DNA of 64,000 nt from Bacillota bacterium (GCA_023445445.1 JAEXLD010000010.1:50992-114991); one strand, 5' to 3'; positions 1 through 9,499 are shown, counted from the first letter of the stretch. A program made the numbers and translations. Notes: generated by a model not told the origin, from the sequence alone.

Positions 1-52
1 TTGCGACATCACAAAGAAAAAATAAAATGAAAAGTTTATATTACAAAGCAAA

Positions 53-172
53 TTTTTTATAATTCCGAATGAAGTGAGGAATTATTACCTTCCACATAGA
101 GGGAAATAAATAGTATATGAGGGCGACTTGGAGTTTACGACGGAGCAACGAATATACTATTTATTTCCCATT
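53..172 (+). repeat. GACTTGGAG stem-loop element, copy A
   Basis: A short hairpin (AATTCC 61-66 with GGAATT 78-83) is followed by a perfect 18-bp stem (101-118 with 152-169). The 33-nt apical loop contains CGACTTGGAGTTTACGA. The same layout and loop recur at 19806, 59815 and, inverted, at 27547, while the long stem sequences differ between copies. It could be a mobile palindromic element or a structured RNA; I do not recognise the family. It lies upstream of the cellobiose operon with no gene between. Confidence 0.8.
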
Positions 173-240
173 TTTTTATGGAACAATTTGTTATTTTTAT
201 GGAACAAATTATATAAAACAAAAGCTTGTTTTTTTAATGG

Positions 241-254
241 TGGAAATGATTACA
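241..254 (+). promoter_or_regulatory. candidate catabolite-responsive (cre-like) site
   Basis: TGGAAATGATTACA differs from the CcpA cre consensus TGWNANCGNTNWCA at the central C and at one W position. It lies about 55 nt upstream of the beta-glucoside operon, where carbon catabolite control would be expected. A single imperfect match is weak evidence. Confidence 0.3.
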
Positions 255-309
255 AAAAGGTTTTTATCATGTATAATTAGATCATCAAGAAGGATTGGAG
301 GAGGGAAAG

Positions 310-1749
310 GTGATTTACGATAAACTTGATAAATTTAAAGAAGGGTTCTTATGGGGAAGTGCTTCTGCAGCATATCAAGTTGAGGGATCTTATGATATAG
401 ATGGAAAGGGACCTAGCATTTGGGATAAATTTTCGGAAATTCCTGGGACTACCTATAAAGGAACGAATGGGAAAGTTGCAGTAGATCATTATAAAAGGTT
501 CAAAGAAGATGTAGAGTTAATGAAAGAAATGGGACTTAAAGCTTATAGATTTTCAATTGCTTGGAGTAGAATTTACCCTAAGGGTAGAGGCGAAGTGAAT
601 GAAAAGGGATTGGAATTTTATGATGAATTAATTGATGAACTTATTGCAAACGATATTAAGCCTATTATTACTATATATCATTGGGATTTACCACAATATC
701 TTCAAGATCTCTATGGGGGTTGGGAGTCTAGAGAAATCATAGATGACTTTAATAATTACTGTATAACCTTATATAAAAGATATGGAGAAAAAGTTAAGTA
801 TTGGGTAACCCTTAATGAGCAAAATGTATTTATGCTCTTAGGCTATAAAATAGGAATCCATCCACCAGGAGTGAAAGATGAAAAAAGAATGCTAAAAGCA
901 AATCATATAGCTAGTTTAGCTAATGCAAAAGCTATAGTTTCTTTTAGAGAATATGTTACTAATGGTATGATTGGTCCAAGCTTTGCCTTTACACCTAATT
1001 ATGCTTACTCCTGCAAACCAGAAGATGTTTTAGCTAGAGAAAATGCAGAAGATATGAACTGTCATTGGTGGTTAGATGTATATTGTTTTGGTAATTATCC
1101 AGCATTTGCTTTAAGCACTTATGAAAAACAAGGAATAGCACCAGAAATAGAAGATGGTGACTTGGAATTGTTAGAAAGAGGAAAACCAGATTTTATAGGA
1201 ATAAACTATTATAGAAGTGAAACTGTAGAATCAAATCCTTTAGATGGAATTAGTGATTTTGAACAAATAAATACATCAGGGAAAAAGGGAACATCTAAGG
1301 GTTATGGAATTCCAGGTAATTTTAAGTCTGTTAAAAATCCTTATTTAGAAAGAACAAATTGGGATTGGGAGATAGATCCAACAGGTTTAAGGGTAGGAAT
1401 TAGAAGGATAAATAGCAGATATAGATTACCAATATTAGTTACAGAAAATGGCCTTGGAGAATTTGATAACTTAGAGGAAAATGATGTAATAAATGATGAT
1501 TATAGAATTAATTTCATTAAGGATCATATACTTGCATGCAGGCAAGCCATTACTGATGGTGTTGAATTACTAGGATATTGCACCTGGTCCTTTACAGATC
1601 TTCTTAGTTGGCTTAATGGATATCAAAAAAGATATGGCTTTGTTTATGTAAATAGAGATGAAAGCAATGAAAAGGATTTAAGACGAATAAAAAAGAAAAG
1701 TTTTTATTGGTACAAAAATGTTATTAGAACTAATGGCGAAGAGCTATAG
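310..1749 (+). CDS. 6-phospho-beta-glucosidase, GH1
   Basis: This cytoplasmic glycosidase would split phosphorylated beta-glucosides such as cellobiose-6-phosphate delivered by the PTS genes just downstream. The protein (479 aa) is a full-length GH1 barrel. The acid/base is E170 in TLNEQN and the nucleophile is E379 in TENGLG. A Ser433-x6-Lys440-x-Tyr442 signature matches the phosphate-binding set of 6-phospho-glycosidases, which argues against a plain beta-glucosidase. An upstream in-frame TTG at 295 exists, but GGAGGAGGG at 297-305 is a clear ribosome site placed correctly for GTG at 310, so I start there. The exact sugar substrate is not certain. Confidence 0.9.
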   Translation: MIYDKLDKFKEGFLWGSASAAYQVEGSYDIDGKGPSIWDKFSEIPGTTYKGTNGKVAVDHYKRFKEDVELMKEMGLKAYRFSIAWSRIYPKGRGEVNEKGLEFYDELIDELIANDIKPIITIYHWDLPQYLQDLYGGWESREIIDDFNNYCITLYKRYGEKVKYWVTLNEQNVFMLLGYKIGIHPPGVKDEKRMLKANHIASLANAKAIVSFREYVTNGMIGPSFAFTPNYAYSCKPEDVLARENAEDMNCHWWLDVYCFGNYPAFALSTYEKQGIAPEIEDGDLELLERGKPDFIGINYYRSETVESNPLDGISDFEQINTSGKKGTSKGYGIPGNFKSVKNPYLERTNWDWEIDPTGLRVGIRRINSRYRLPILVTENGLGEFDNLEENDVINDDYRINFIKDHILACRQAITDGVELLGYCTWSFTDLLSWLNGYQKRYGFVYVNRDESNEKDLRRIKKKSFYWYKNVIRTNGEEL

Positions 1750-1773
1750 TTATATATATTAGGAGGTATTATT

Positions 1774-2079
1774 ATGAAAAAAATATTATTAGTTTGTGCA
1801 GCAGGAATGTCAACAAGTTTATTAGTAAACAAGATGAAGGCAGCAGCAAAGGAAAAGGGAATGGAAATTAGCATAGATGCTTTACCTGTATCAGAATGCT
1901 CAAGTGTTATTGATACTGTTGATATAGTACTACTTGGACCACAAGTAAGGTTCCAAAAACCACAAGTAGACGCTTTAGTTAAAGGTAGAATACCTGTAGA
2001 AGTAATAGACATGAGACTATATGGAACTATGAATGGTAAAGCAATATTAGAAGGTGTATTAAAAACTCTTGGAATTTAA
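1774..2079 (+). CDS. celA: PTS lactose/cellobiose-type IIB component
   Basis: This is the soluble phosphocarrier domain of a cellobiose-family phosphotransferase system. The 101-aa protein has the phosphorylated cysteine at C8 in the N-terminal loop (VCAAGMSTSLL), as in the lactose/cellobiose IIB family. It receives phosphate from the IIA protein encoded at 3478 and passes it to sugar bound by the IIC at 2121. It lies 24 nt after the 6-phospho-beta-glucosidase, with AGGAGG upstream of the ATG. The order of components (IIB, IIC, IIA) as separate genes is typical of cellobiose/chitobiose systems. Confidence 0.93.
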   Translation: MKKILLVCAAGMSTSLLVNKMKAAAKEKGMEISIDALPVSECSSVIDTVDIVLLGPQVRFQKPQVDALVKGRIPVEVIDMRLYGTMNGKAILEGVLKTLGI

Positions 2080-2120
2080 CAAGAGGTTTAATAAATAAAT
2101 ATATTTAAGGGGGAAAAACA

Positions 2121-3458
2121 ATGAGTTTTATGACCAAATTAGAAAGTAGTATGGAAAAAATACTTGTTCCAATTGCAACGAAATTAAATGCTCAAAGACA
2201 TGTTTGTGCAGTTAGGGACGCATTTATTTTAACCTTCCCATTAACAATGGCAGGTTCATTAATGGTATTAATCAATAATGTTTTACTTCATCCAGATGGA
2301 TTTATAGCGAAGCTTTTACACTTAGGAGATTTAATTCCTAATTTAACAGATTATCAAGCTATATTTGCACCTGTACTAAATGGATCTTTGAACATTTTAG
2401 CAATCTTAATAGTATTTTTAATAGCAAGGAATCTTGCAAGATCCTTAGGTGCTGATGATTTATTAACAGGACTTACAGCAGTATCAGTATTCTTTATAAT
2501 GTACCCATCAGCAGTTGATGGAAACCTTACAATGCAATACATGGGACCACAAGGACTATTCGTTTCTTTAATTATAGGTTTAATAGTTGGTGAAGTTTTA
2601 TCAAGACTTTCTAAGAGTCCTAAATTAGAAATTAAGATGCCTGAACAAGTTCCTCCAGCAGTTGCTAGAACATTTAAGATATTATTACCAATAATAATTG
2701 TAACAGTTGGTTTCTCAGTTATTAACTTTATATTAGGTAAAGTTACTGATGGTGGTGGAATTCATACTATAATTTATAATGTGTTACAAGCACCATTAAC
2801 TAAACTTGGAGATAGTATTATATCAGTAGTAGTTATGGCTTTAGTTTCAAACTTATTATGGATCATGGGTATACATGGACCTAACACTATTGCAGCAGTA
2901 AGAGACACTATGTTTGCTGAACCAAATGCAGCTAACTTAGCTTTCGCACAAGCTAACGGAACAGCATGGGGAGCTCCATTCCCAACAACTTGGGCTTTAG
3001 TAGATGGATTCTCTAACTACGGTGGATCAGGTTGTACACTTGGATTAATTATAGCTATTCTTATATTCTCAAGAATGAAGGATCAAAAGGATATAGCTAA
3101 GTTATCTATAGGACCTGGATTATTCAACATTAATGAATCAGTAATATTTGGTTTACCAATAGTATTAAACCCAATATTTATAATTCCTTTCTTATTAGTA
3201 CCAGTTGTTAACCTATTAATAGGATATGCAGCTATTGTAGCGAAGATTATTCCACCAATAGCTTATGGAGTGCCTTGGACTACACCAGGACCACTTATAC
3301 CTTTCGTAGGAACAGGTGGAGAAATTATGGGTCTTGTAGTTGGAATTATATGCTTAGCAGTGAGTGTATTAATATATGCACCTTTCGTTATAGCATCTAA
3401 TAAAGCAGCTGCAAAAGCTCAAGAAGAAGGATTAAACGGAAACGCAGAAACTATGTAA
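2121..3458 (+). CDS. celB: PTS lactose/cellobiose-type IIC permease
   Basis: This integral membrane sugar-transport component (445 aa) has about ten hydrophobic segments. The conserved IIC-family region WIMGIHGPN falls near the middle and INESVIFGLPIVLNP in the second half. It carries beta-glucoside sugars across the membrane with phosphorylation by the IIB at 1774. It starts after AAGGGGGAAAA. The substrate cannot be read from sequence, but the neighbouring GH1 with a phosphate-binding signature fits cellobiose or another beta-glucoside. Confidence 0.92.
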   Translation: MSFMTKLESSMEKILVPIATKLNAQRHVCAVRDAFILTFPLTMAGSLMVLINNVLLHPDGFIAKLLHLGDLIPNLTDYQAIFAPVLNGSLNILAILIVFLIARNLARSLGADDLLTGLTAVSVFFIMYPSAVDGNLTMQYMGPQGLFVSLIIGLIVGEVLSRLSKSPKLEIKMPEQVPPAVARTFKILLPIIIVTVGFSVINFILGKVTDGGGIHTIIYNVLQAPLTKLGDSIISVVVMALVSNLLWIMGIHGPNTIAAVRDTMFAEPNAANLAFAQANGTAWGAPFPTTWALVDGFSNYGGSGCTLGLIIAILIFSRMKDQKDIAKLSIGPGLFNINESVIFGLPIVLNPIFIIPFLLVPVVNLLIGYAAIVAKIIPPIAYGVPWTTPGPLIPFVGTGGEIMGLVVGIICLAVSVLIYAPFVIASNKAAAKAQEEGLNGNAETM

Positions 3459-3477
3459 TAGATAGGAGAAGGATGAA

Positions 3478-3792
3478 ATGGATGAACTAGAATTAGTAGC
3501 TTTTGAAATAATAAGCAATGTTGGAATGGCTAAATCTTTAGCAATGGAAGCAATTAGAGAAGCGAGAGCAGGAAATTTTGAAGAAGCAGAAAAAAAGGTA
3601 GATGAGGCTAAAGGATTTTTGCTAGAAGGACATCATGCCCATTCTGGTTTAATTCAAAACGAAGCTAACGGAAAAAAACTAGAGTTTTCTTTAATAATAA
3701 TGCATGCAGAAGATCAACTTATGAGTGCGGAAACAATTAAGGATATAGCTATAGAATTAATTGAAATGAATAAAGAAATTAAAAGTAAATAA
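3478..3792 (+). CDS. celC: PTS lactose/cellobiose-type IIA component
   Basis: This is the small all-helical phosphocarrier (104 aa) of the LacF/CelC family, which takes phosphate from HPr and hands it to IIB. The phosphorylatable histidine is H76 in MHAEDQLM. The HHAHS segment around residue 52 is also family-typical. The ATG follows GATAGGAGAAGG with only 19 nt after the IIC stop, so it is the last gene of the operon and is followed by a strong terminator. Confidence 0.92.
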   Translation: MDELELVAFEIISNVGMAKSLAMEAIREARAGNFEEAEKKVDEAKGFLLEGHHAHSGLIQNEANGKKLEFSLIIMHAEDQLMSAETIKDIAIELIEMNKEIKSK

Positions 3793-3813
3793 TATGTATT
3801 TAAAATGAAATTT

Positions 3814-3858
3814 AAAGGTCATTATGAGAAAAATCTCGTAATGACCTTTTTAATTTTT
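3814..3858 (+). terminator. terminator of the cellobiose PTS operon
   Basis: AAAGGTCATTA and TAATGACCTTT form a stem extended by GAGA/TCTC, followed by TTTTAATTTTT. Confidence 0.9.
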
Positions 3859-4021
3859 ATGAATCTTAAGGATATTATATTATTATAGTTACTTTAAAGC
3901 TAAGGAATTTTAATGAAATAGTATTATTTAATTTAATGTAAAAGAACTTGTTCAGTAAAACTAAAAAATATATAATTGTAAAATAAGTAGAAATATATAT
4001 TCATGGAGTAAGGGGATAGGT

Positions 4022-4558
4022 ATGATTGAGATAATTAATAAATTTGATATAAGTATCCTAAATTTTATTAGAAATAATTTTTCTAATGAATTTATGGATA
4101 AGCTTATGGTAGTTATAACTGCTTTGGGGGATAGGGGCCTTATATGGATAATTATAGCAATAATATTATTAGCTATAAAAAAATATAGGAAAATAGGAAT
4201 AATTTTATTAACTTCCTTACTATTAACATCTTTACTTGGGGAGGGGATAGTCAAAAATATAATACAAAGACCTAGGGCTTTTATTACATATCCTGATATA
4301 AGCATATTAATAAAGCCACCAACCTCTTTTTCATTTCCATCAGGGCATACTGCTTCATCCTTTGCTGCAGCTGTTGTTTTAGGTCATTACTTTAAAAATT
4401 GGAGTTTTATATTTTATTTTTTAGCAATATTAATTGCCTTTTCAAGACTATATCTTTTTGTTCATTATCCATCGGATATAATAGTTGGCATAATATTAGG
4501 TGTTACTTGTGGCTTACTTACTATGAAACTTTTGGATAAAAAGATAAAACTATCATAA
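4022..4558 (+). CDS. PAP2-superfamily membrane phosphatase
   Basis: A 178-aa membrane protein with about five hydrophobic segments. It has the three-part PAP2 active-site signature: KNIIQRPRA, PSGHT and SRLYLFVHYPSD. In the first motif the Lys-x6-Arg spacing is kept, but the usual Pro after Arg is Ala. Such proteins remove phosphate from undecaprenyl pyrophosphate or other lipid phosphates at the membrane; the substrate here is not determined. It follows an AGTAAGGGGATAGGT ribosome site and appears monocistronic. Confidence 0.85.
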   Translation: MIEIINKFDISILNFIRNNFSNEFMDKLMVVITALGDRGLIWIIIAIILLAIKKYRKIGIILLTSLLLTSLLGEGIVKNIIQRPRAFITYPDISILIKPPTSFSFPSGHTASSFAAAVVLGHYFKNWSFIFYFLAILIAFSRLYLFVHYPSDIIVGIILGVTCGLLTMKLLDKKIKLS

Positions 4559-4623
4559 GTAACTAGTATAAATTATTATTAAAAGTAAAATATAATAATA
4601 TATTAGTTAGGAGGTTTCAAATT

Positions 4624-4815
4624 ATGGGTATGGAAGATATAGAAAAGAAAATGAAAGAGCTTTATAAAGAAGTAAAGTCTGGTAAATTAACTGAAGAAAT
4701 TGCAGAAGAAATATCAGAATTAATTAATAAAGCTGAAGAAATAGGTGGAGATCTTAAAGATAATCTTTCTTCTATGATAAATGATATGAAAAATTCAATA
4801 AAGAAAATGAAATAA
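4624..4815 (+). CDS. small charged helical protein, unknown function
   Basis: A 63-aa, Lys/Glu-rich protein with heptad-like hydrophobic spacing, predicted to be helical or coiled-coil, without signal peptide or membrane segment. A strong TTAGGAGG ribosome site and a dedicated terminator at 4821 support a real gene. I do not recognise a family. It sits between the PAP2 phosphatase and the maltose regulator with its own spacing, so no functional link is evident. Confidence 0.75.
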   Translation: MGMEDIEKKMKELYKEVKSGKLTEEIAEEISELINKAEEIGGDLKDNLSSMINDMKNSIKKMK

Positions 4816-4820
4816 TTTAT

Positions 4821-4862
4821 AAAAATAGTTAAGATATCTTATTTTATCTTAACTATTTTTTG
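4821..4862 (+). terminator. terminator after the small helical protein
   Basis: AAAATAGTTAAGATA pairs with TATCTTAACTATTTT and is followed by TTTTTTG. Confidence 0.88.
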
Positions 4863-5029
4863 CAATATATGCATTATTTTTGTGATTAATAACAAAAATT
4901 GGACAAACGCACAAAAAAAATATTCTGAATTGTACAAATATACTATTGAATAAAAACGATTCCAACTATATAATTGGATTATAGAAAGATAAAGTATAAA
5001 ATATTTATATAAATTCATTCTTAGATTTT

Positions 5030-5044
5030 TGGAAACGTTACCTG
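5030..5044 (+). promoter_or_regulatory. maltose-locus operator-like site 1
   Basis: TGGAAACGTTACCTG closely matches the sites at 6039-6065 and 9500-9513 and has the shape of a LacI/GalR-family operator (also near a cre). It lies about 37 nt upstream of the PucR-type regulator start. Confidence 0.6.
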
Positions 5045-5080
5045 TTTTCAAAGCTAAATAATTTATATGGGAGGGAGCTC

Positions 5081-6031
5081 ATGTATGGATTAAGAAATTC
5101 TTTTAAAAAGATAAGCGAAGAAATTCAGATTCCCTTCAGGCTAGTTGATAAAGATGGAAGCATCTTAGCAGATTTCCTTTCTCAAGTAAATATAAAGACC
5201 ATAAGTTGTCAAATTAAAATTCCCACAGAAGAATTTACATTAGAAACTTATGAAAATTATAGTAACTGTATAGCATTACTAAAATGTTTTTTAGAACAGG
5301 AACTTGGTAATACAGTTAAATCTAAGGAGGAAATTATACTTGATATTTTAAAGGGGAAAGAGTTTTCAGATGAAATTTTAAAAGAAGTTATTAAGTACAA
5401 GCCTTTTAAATTAATACTTGTTTATTTAAACGAAAAACAATTAAAAAAAGGCCTGGAAATAATAAAAAATAATCCTCTAGAAGATGACAATATTATAGTA
5501 ACTCACGATGAATATATCTTAATTATAAGCAGAAATGAAATTAGCAAAGAAAAAATAAATGAGTTATTCAAATTAATAAGCAAGAACACAACTAAAAAAG
5601 TTTATATGACATATTGTAATATAAATGAGTATAAGGAGTTAAAAGAGAGGTTTGAATACTTAAAGGGAAATATAGGTATTTGCATAAAATATGAGTTAGC
5701 ATCAAAGGTTTATGGAGAAAATTCATTGTTACTTGAAAAGATGATTAATAATGCCAGTGATGAAGAAATAACTCGTGCATATAAGCAATATAATAATATT
5801 TTTTCTAAATTAGATAATGAATTGATTAAGACTATAGAGGTGTTTTTTGGAGAAGGGCTTAAAATAAGTGAATCTGCTGAAAAACTATATATTCATAGAA
5901 ATACATTGTTTTATAGAATAGATAAGATAAAAAAAATAATAAACTATGATATTTCTAATTTTAATGAAGCCTTAGAATTCAAGATACTATTTTTACTTTG
6001 GAAAGAAGCTATTAATAGTAGTAGATTGTAA
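5081..6031 (+). CDS. PucR/CdaR-type helix-turn-helix regulator
   Basis: A 316-aa cytoplasmic protein whose C-terminal ~55 residues form a PucR-type helix-turn-helix (SAEKLYIHRNTLFYRIDKI). The N-terminal part has no domain I can name. The first gene of the maltose block, it is read in the same direction as malE and flanked on both sides by TGGAAACG-type palindromes, so it is probably a second regulator of maltose use or is itself under that control. GGGAGGGAGCTC precedes the ATG. The effector is unknown. Confidence 0.8.
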   Translation: MYGLRNSFKKISEEIQIPFRLVDKDGSILADFLSQVNIKTISCQIKIPTEEFTLETYENYSNCIALLKCFLEQELGNTVKSKEEIILDILKGKEFSDEILKEVIKYKPFKLILVYLNEKQLKKGLEIIKNNPLEDDNIIVTHDEYILIISRNEISKEKINELFKLISKNTTKKVYMTYCNINEYKELKERFEYLKGNIGICIKYELASKVYGENSLLLEKMINNASDEEITRAYKQYNNIFSKLDNELIKTIEVFFGEGLKISESAEKLYIHRNTLFYRIDKIKKIINYDISNFNEALEFKILFLLWKEAINSSRL

Positions 6032-6038
6032 GGAATGA

Positions 6039-6065
6039 TGGAAACGGTACCGGAAAGGTTACCTG
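6039..6065 (+). promoter_or_regulatory. tandem maltose operators upstream of malE
   Basis: TGGAAACGGTACCG is a near-perfect palindrome around CGGTACCG and is followed at once by a second half-similar site, CGGAAAGGTTACCTG. They lie 80-105 nt upstream of the malE ATG. The first is identical to the 14-mer at 9500, upstream of the LacI-type gene, which suggests shared control by that regulator. Confidence 0.72.
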
Positions 6066-6143
6066 AAAATGTTATCAATCAGCTAATAAACCTAAAAGGG
6101 TTTATAATATAAAAATCAAAATAGATTTTGGGAGGAATATATT

Positions 6144-7352
6144 ATGGTAAAACGTTCAAAATTATTAGCAGTTTTAATTGCTGGTATGCTTACTACAACT
6201 GCTTTTGTAGGTTGCGGAAGTAAGAGTGATGATGGAGGTAATTCTTCAGGAGAAAAGAAAAAATTAACTGTTTGGTCTCACTTTACTACTAATGAAGTTC
6301 AAGAATTTGAAAAGGTAGCTAAGGCTTGGGGAGAAGAAAACAATGTTGAAGTTAGCGTTGTTGAAGACCAAGGAAAGTTCCAAGAAATGATTCAAGCAGC
6401 TCAAAGTGATAATGGTCCTGATATAATTTTAGGGGTTCCACATGATAATTTAGGAACATTCCAAAAAGCAGGAATTACTGCAGAAGTACCAGCTGGAATG
6501 GTTACAGAAGACAAATATACTTCTAAAGCATTAGTTGATGCAGTAACTATAGATGGTAAAGTTTATGCAATTCCATTTGCTCAAGAAACAACAGCAATGT
6601 TCTATAATAAAGATTTAGTTAAAGAAGCTCCAAAGACTATGGAAGATTTAGTTGCTAAGGCAAAAGAAGTTGGATTTGTTTACAACATAAACGATTTCTA
6701 TTTCTCATATGCATTCATTTCAGCTAATGGTGGATATGTTTATAAGAATAACAATGGTACATTAGATCCTACTGACATTGGACTTGGAAACGAAGGTGCT
6801 GTAAAAGGTCTTCAATTCATTTCTGATTTAGTAAATAAAGATAAATTAATGGCAGCAGATATTACTGGTGATATAGCTAAGGGTGAATTTACTTCAGGTA
6901 AAGCTGGATTCTATTTCTCAGGTCCATGGGATGTTGCTGGTGCTAAAGAAGCAGGAATAAACTTTGGTGTAATTCCAATGCCAACATTAAATGGAAATGC
7001 TCCAAGCACTTTCTTAGGTGTTCAAACTTCATTTGTTAATGAAAATTCAAAGAATAAAGACTTAGCATGGAAGTTAATGGAAGAGTTCGTTAATAAGGGA
7101 CAAGATATAGTTTACAAAACTGGTAGCAGAATTCCTGTAGCTAAAGATTACAATGTTGATGATGAATATACTAAGGTATTTATGGAACAAGCTAAGGTTG
7201 CTACTCCAATGCCAAACATTGTTGAAGTACAAGCTATGTGGGAGCCAGCAAATAATAATTTAAGATTATTAACTTCAGGACAAACTGATGCAGCAACTAC
7301 TGGTAAGAATATCGTTGATCAAGTTAAAGAAGGTATAAAACAAATAAAATAA
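6144..7352 (+). CDS. malE: maltose/maltodextrin ABC transporter solute-binding lipoprotein
   Basis: A 402-aa extracytoplasmic solute-binding protein. It has a basic N-terminus, a hydrophobic stretch and a lipobox ending in FVGCGSKS (Cys 25 or so), so it would be anchored as a lipoprotein. The mature part begins KLTVWSHF, and an AGKAGFYFSGPWDV segment is typical of the maltose-binding group. It captures sugar for the MalF/MalG channel downstream. The ribosome site is TGGGAGGAATAT. No ATPase gene is present in the locus; a shared MsmX-like ATPase elsewhere would be needed (inference). Confidence 0.92.
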   Translation: MVKRSKLLAVLIAGMLTTTAFVGCGSKSDDGGNSSGEKKKLTVWSHFTTNEVQEFEKVAKAWGEENNVEVSVVEDQGKFQEMIQAAQSDNGPDIILGVPHDNLGTFQKAGITAEVPAGMVTEDKYTSKALVDAVTIDGKVYAIPFAQETTAMFYNKDLVKEAPKTMEDLVAKAKEVGFVYNINDFYFSYAFISANGGYVYKNNNGTLDPTDIGLGNEGAVKGLQFISDLVNKDKLMAADITGDIAKGEFTSGKAGFYFSGPWDVAGAKEAGINFGVIPMPTLNGNAPSTFLGVQTSFVNENSKNKDLAWKLMEEFVNKGQDIVYKTGSRIPVAKDYNVDDEYTKVFMEQAKVATPMPNIVEVQAMWEPANNNLRLLTSGQTDAATTGKNIVDQVKEGIKQIK

Positions 7353-7370
7353 TTACAGGATGTAATTACA

Positions 7371-7614
7371 ATGCATAATTAGTAATGCGTAATGCATAAT
7401 TATTGTTAAAACTCTTACAGAGTTTTGTAAAAATGAAATAATGAAGGAATGAAACTTCTCTTTTGTTAAGGCAAAATTGAAATGAAAAAATTGATATTAA
7501 AATTGCTTCATAATTTATATTTTTATAATTCAGCTAGCTGAATTATTTCAAGAATTATGCATTATAAATTATGCATTATTAACTTAGTATAAACTCCTGC
7601 GGGAGTTTATACTT
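7371..7614. repeat. ATGCATAATT inverted array and hairpins between malE and malF
   Basis: Arrays of ATGCATAATT-type units at 7371-7402 are repeated in inverted orientation at 7553-7584. Inner palindromes AAACTC/GAGTTT and ATTCAGCTAGCTGAAT lie between them, and a GTATAAACTCC/GGAGTTTATAC hairpin at about 7588-7614 lies just before malF. No gene lies in this 290-nt gap. The structure could lower or process expression between the binding protein and the permeases. Confidence 0.65.
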
Positions 7615-7644
7615 TATTCTATATTTTACAAAGGGGGATTTTAA

Positions 7645-8562
7645 ATGGGCATGAAGAGTAAAAGTCCTAAAGCTTATTATTTCTTAGCTCCAGCACTTAT
7701 TTCAATATGTATATTCACATTATTTCCAGTAATATCAACAGTATTCTATGCTTTTACTGATTATACTCAATATTCAAAAGGTGAAATTAATTTTGTAGGT
7801 TTAGCAAACTTTGTAGAAGTTTTAGTAGGACCATTTAAAGAAACGTTTTTACCTGTGTTTGGATGGACAATGACTTTTGCAATAATATCAACCCTTGGAT
7901 GTTTCTTATTAGGGTTAGTTATAGCATTAGTTTTAAATAACCCTAACATTAAAGAAAGAGGATTTTATAAAGGTATTTTAATACTTCCTTGGGCATTACC
8001 AGCATCAGTTGCTATTATATCCTTCCAAGGATTATTTAATGGAAGTTATGGACAAATAAATAATTTCTTAATGCAAATGAATTTAATTCAAGAACCTATA
8101 AAGTGGCTAACAGATCCTAATTTAGCAAGAATAAGTATATTAATAGTTAATATATGGCTTGGATTCCCATATATGATGAATGTCTGTTTAGGTTCTTTAG
8201 CAGCAATACCAGAGGTATATTATGAAGCAGCAGAGGTAGATGGAGCTACAAAATGGAAGCAATTTATGAATATTACAATACCATCAATAGCTAAAACTGC
8301 ATATCCACTTATAATATCATCCTTTGCATTTAATTTTAATAACTTTGGTTCAGCTTTCTTAATTACAGGAGGTAATCCTCCAAGATTAAATACTCAATTT
8401 GCAGGTTATACAGACATATTAGCATCAGTTAATTACAAACTTTCAATGCAATTTGGTAGATTTGAGATTGCATCTGCACTTAGTATAATAATATTCATAA
8501 TAATTGCAACAATTTCACTTATTCAAATGAAAGCATCTGGTCAATTTGAGGAGGTTGAATAA
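7645..8562 (+). CDS. malF: maltose ABC transporter permease MalF
   Basis: A 305-aa inner-membrane permease with six predicted hydrophobic segments. The EAA loop that docks the ATPase is visible as EAAEVDGATKWKQF about two thirds along. It lacks the long periplasmic insertion of enterobacterial MalF, as usual for Gram-positive homologues. AAGGGGG precedes the ATG. With malE and malG it makes a maltose/maltodextrin importer. Confidence 0.92.
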   Translation: MGMKSKSPKAYYFLAPALISICIFTLFPVISTVFYAFTDYTQYSKGEINFVGLANFVEVLVGPFKETFLPVFGWTMTFAIISTLGCFLLGLVIALVLNNPNIKERGFYKGILILPWALPASVAIISFQGLFNGSYGQINNFLMQMNLIQEPIKWLTDPNLARISILIVNIWLGFPYMMNVCLGSLAAIPEVYYEAAEVDGATKWKQFMNITIPSIAKTAYPLIISSFAFNFNNFGSAFLITGGNPPRLNTQFAGYTDILASVNYKLSMQFGRFEIASALSIIIFIIIATISLIQMKASGQFEEVE

Positions 8563-8563
8563 T

Positions 8564-9457
8564 ATGCAAATAGAAATAAATTCAAAAAGTATGTCAATGA
8601 ATAAAGAAAAAGTAGTTTATAAAAAGAAATTAAGACCCGATGAAATAAGAACAGCTTGGTTTGGAAGAATATTCATATGGATAATGATATTAATAACATT
8701 ATTCCCTATAGTAGCTGTAATTTCTGCATCCATGGCAAAAGGAAATTCCTTTACTCAAACATCATTCTTTCCAACAGAATGGACATTTGAAAATTATATA
8801 AAAGTATTTGAAAAAACAAATTTCTTATTATGGCTTAGAAACTCACTAATTATTTGTACAAGCGTTGCGGTTCTTCAATTAGTTTTATCAGTTCCAGCAG
8901 CTTTTGCTTTCTCAAAACTAAGATTCTGGGGAAGAAAAAATGGACTTATGAGTTTGTTAATTCTTCAAATGTTTCCAGCAGCTATGGCATTACCAGCAAT
9001 AATGGGAATAGTTTTCACATACAACTTAACTAATAAACCAATAGTTTTAATACTTATATTAGCAGGTGGTAGTGCATATAATATTTGGCTTTTAAAAGGA
9101 GCAGTAGATGGTGTTCCAGATGAATTAGTTGAAGCAGCATATATTGATGGAGCATCTACATTTAAAGTATTTGTATCAGTAATATTACCTTTATTAAGAA
9201 ATATGTTAATAGTAATATTCTTATTTGCGTTTATAGGAGCTTATAGTGAATTTATGTTTACTTCAGCAATATTAAAAAATGCAGATGTACAAACTATTGT
9301 AACTGGATTACAAAAATTTATTAAGGATCAATTCTCAGCAAACTGGACTATGTATTCAGCAGCTGCAGTAATGGCTACTACACCAATTGTAGTTATATTT
9401 ATGCTTTTCCAAAAGTATATAGCAGGTGGACTAGTTTCTGGATCAGTAAAGGAATAG
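8564..9457 (+). CDS. malG: maltose ABC transporter permease MalG
   Basis: A second permease subunit (297 aa, six hydrophobic segments) with the EAA loop EAAYIDGASTFKVF. It directly follows malF: the ribosome site AGGAGG at 8549-8554 lies inside the 3' end of malF and the ATG is 1 nt past the malF stop, indicating translational coupling. An in-frame TTG at 8546 overlaps the ribosome site and is not the start. It partners MalF as a heterodimeric channel. Confidence 0.92.
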   Translation: MQIEINSKSMSMNKEKVVYKKKLRPDEIRTAWFGRIFIWIMILITLFPIVAVISASMAKGNSFTQTSFFPTEWTFENYIKVFEKTNFLLWLRNSLIICTSVAVLQLVLSVPAAFAFSKLRFWGRKNGLMSLLILQMFPAAMALPAIMGIVFTYNLTNKPIVLILILAGGSAYNIWLLKGAVDGVPDELVEAAYIDGASTFKVFVSVILPLLRNMLIVIFLFAFIGAYSEFMFTSAILKNADVQTIVTGLQKFIKDQFSANWTMYSAAAVMATTPIVVIFMLFQKYIAGGLVSGSVKE

Positions 9458-9499
9458 TTTATTATATTAAGGTAAACATTATAAAAATATAGGTGATAA

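Noticed and set aside
117..323. 68-codon frame at the left end
   Set aside because: It runs through the stem-loop element A and the ribosome site of the GH1 gene and lacks its own ribosome site.
7371..7614. Intrinsic terminator ending the malE transcript
   Set aside because: The hairpins lack a proper U tract, and similar repeats occur in unrelated gaps, so I record it as a repeat that may only partly affect readthrough.
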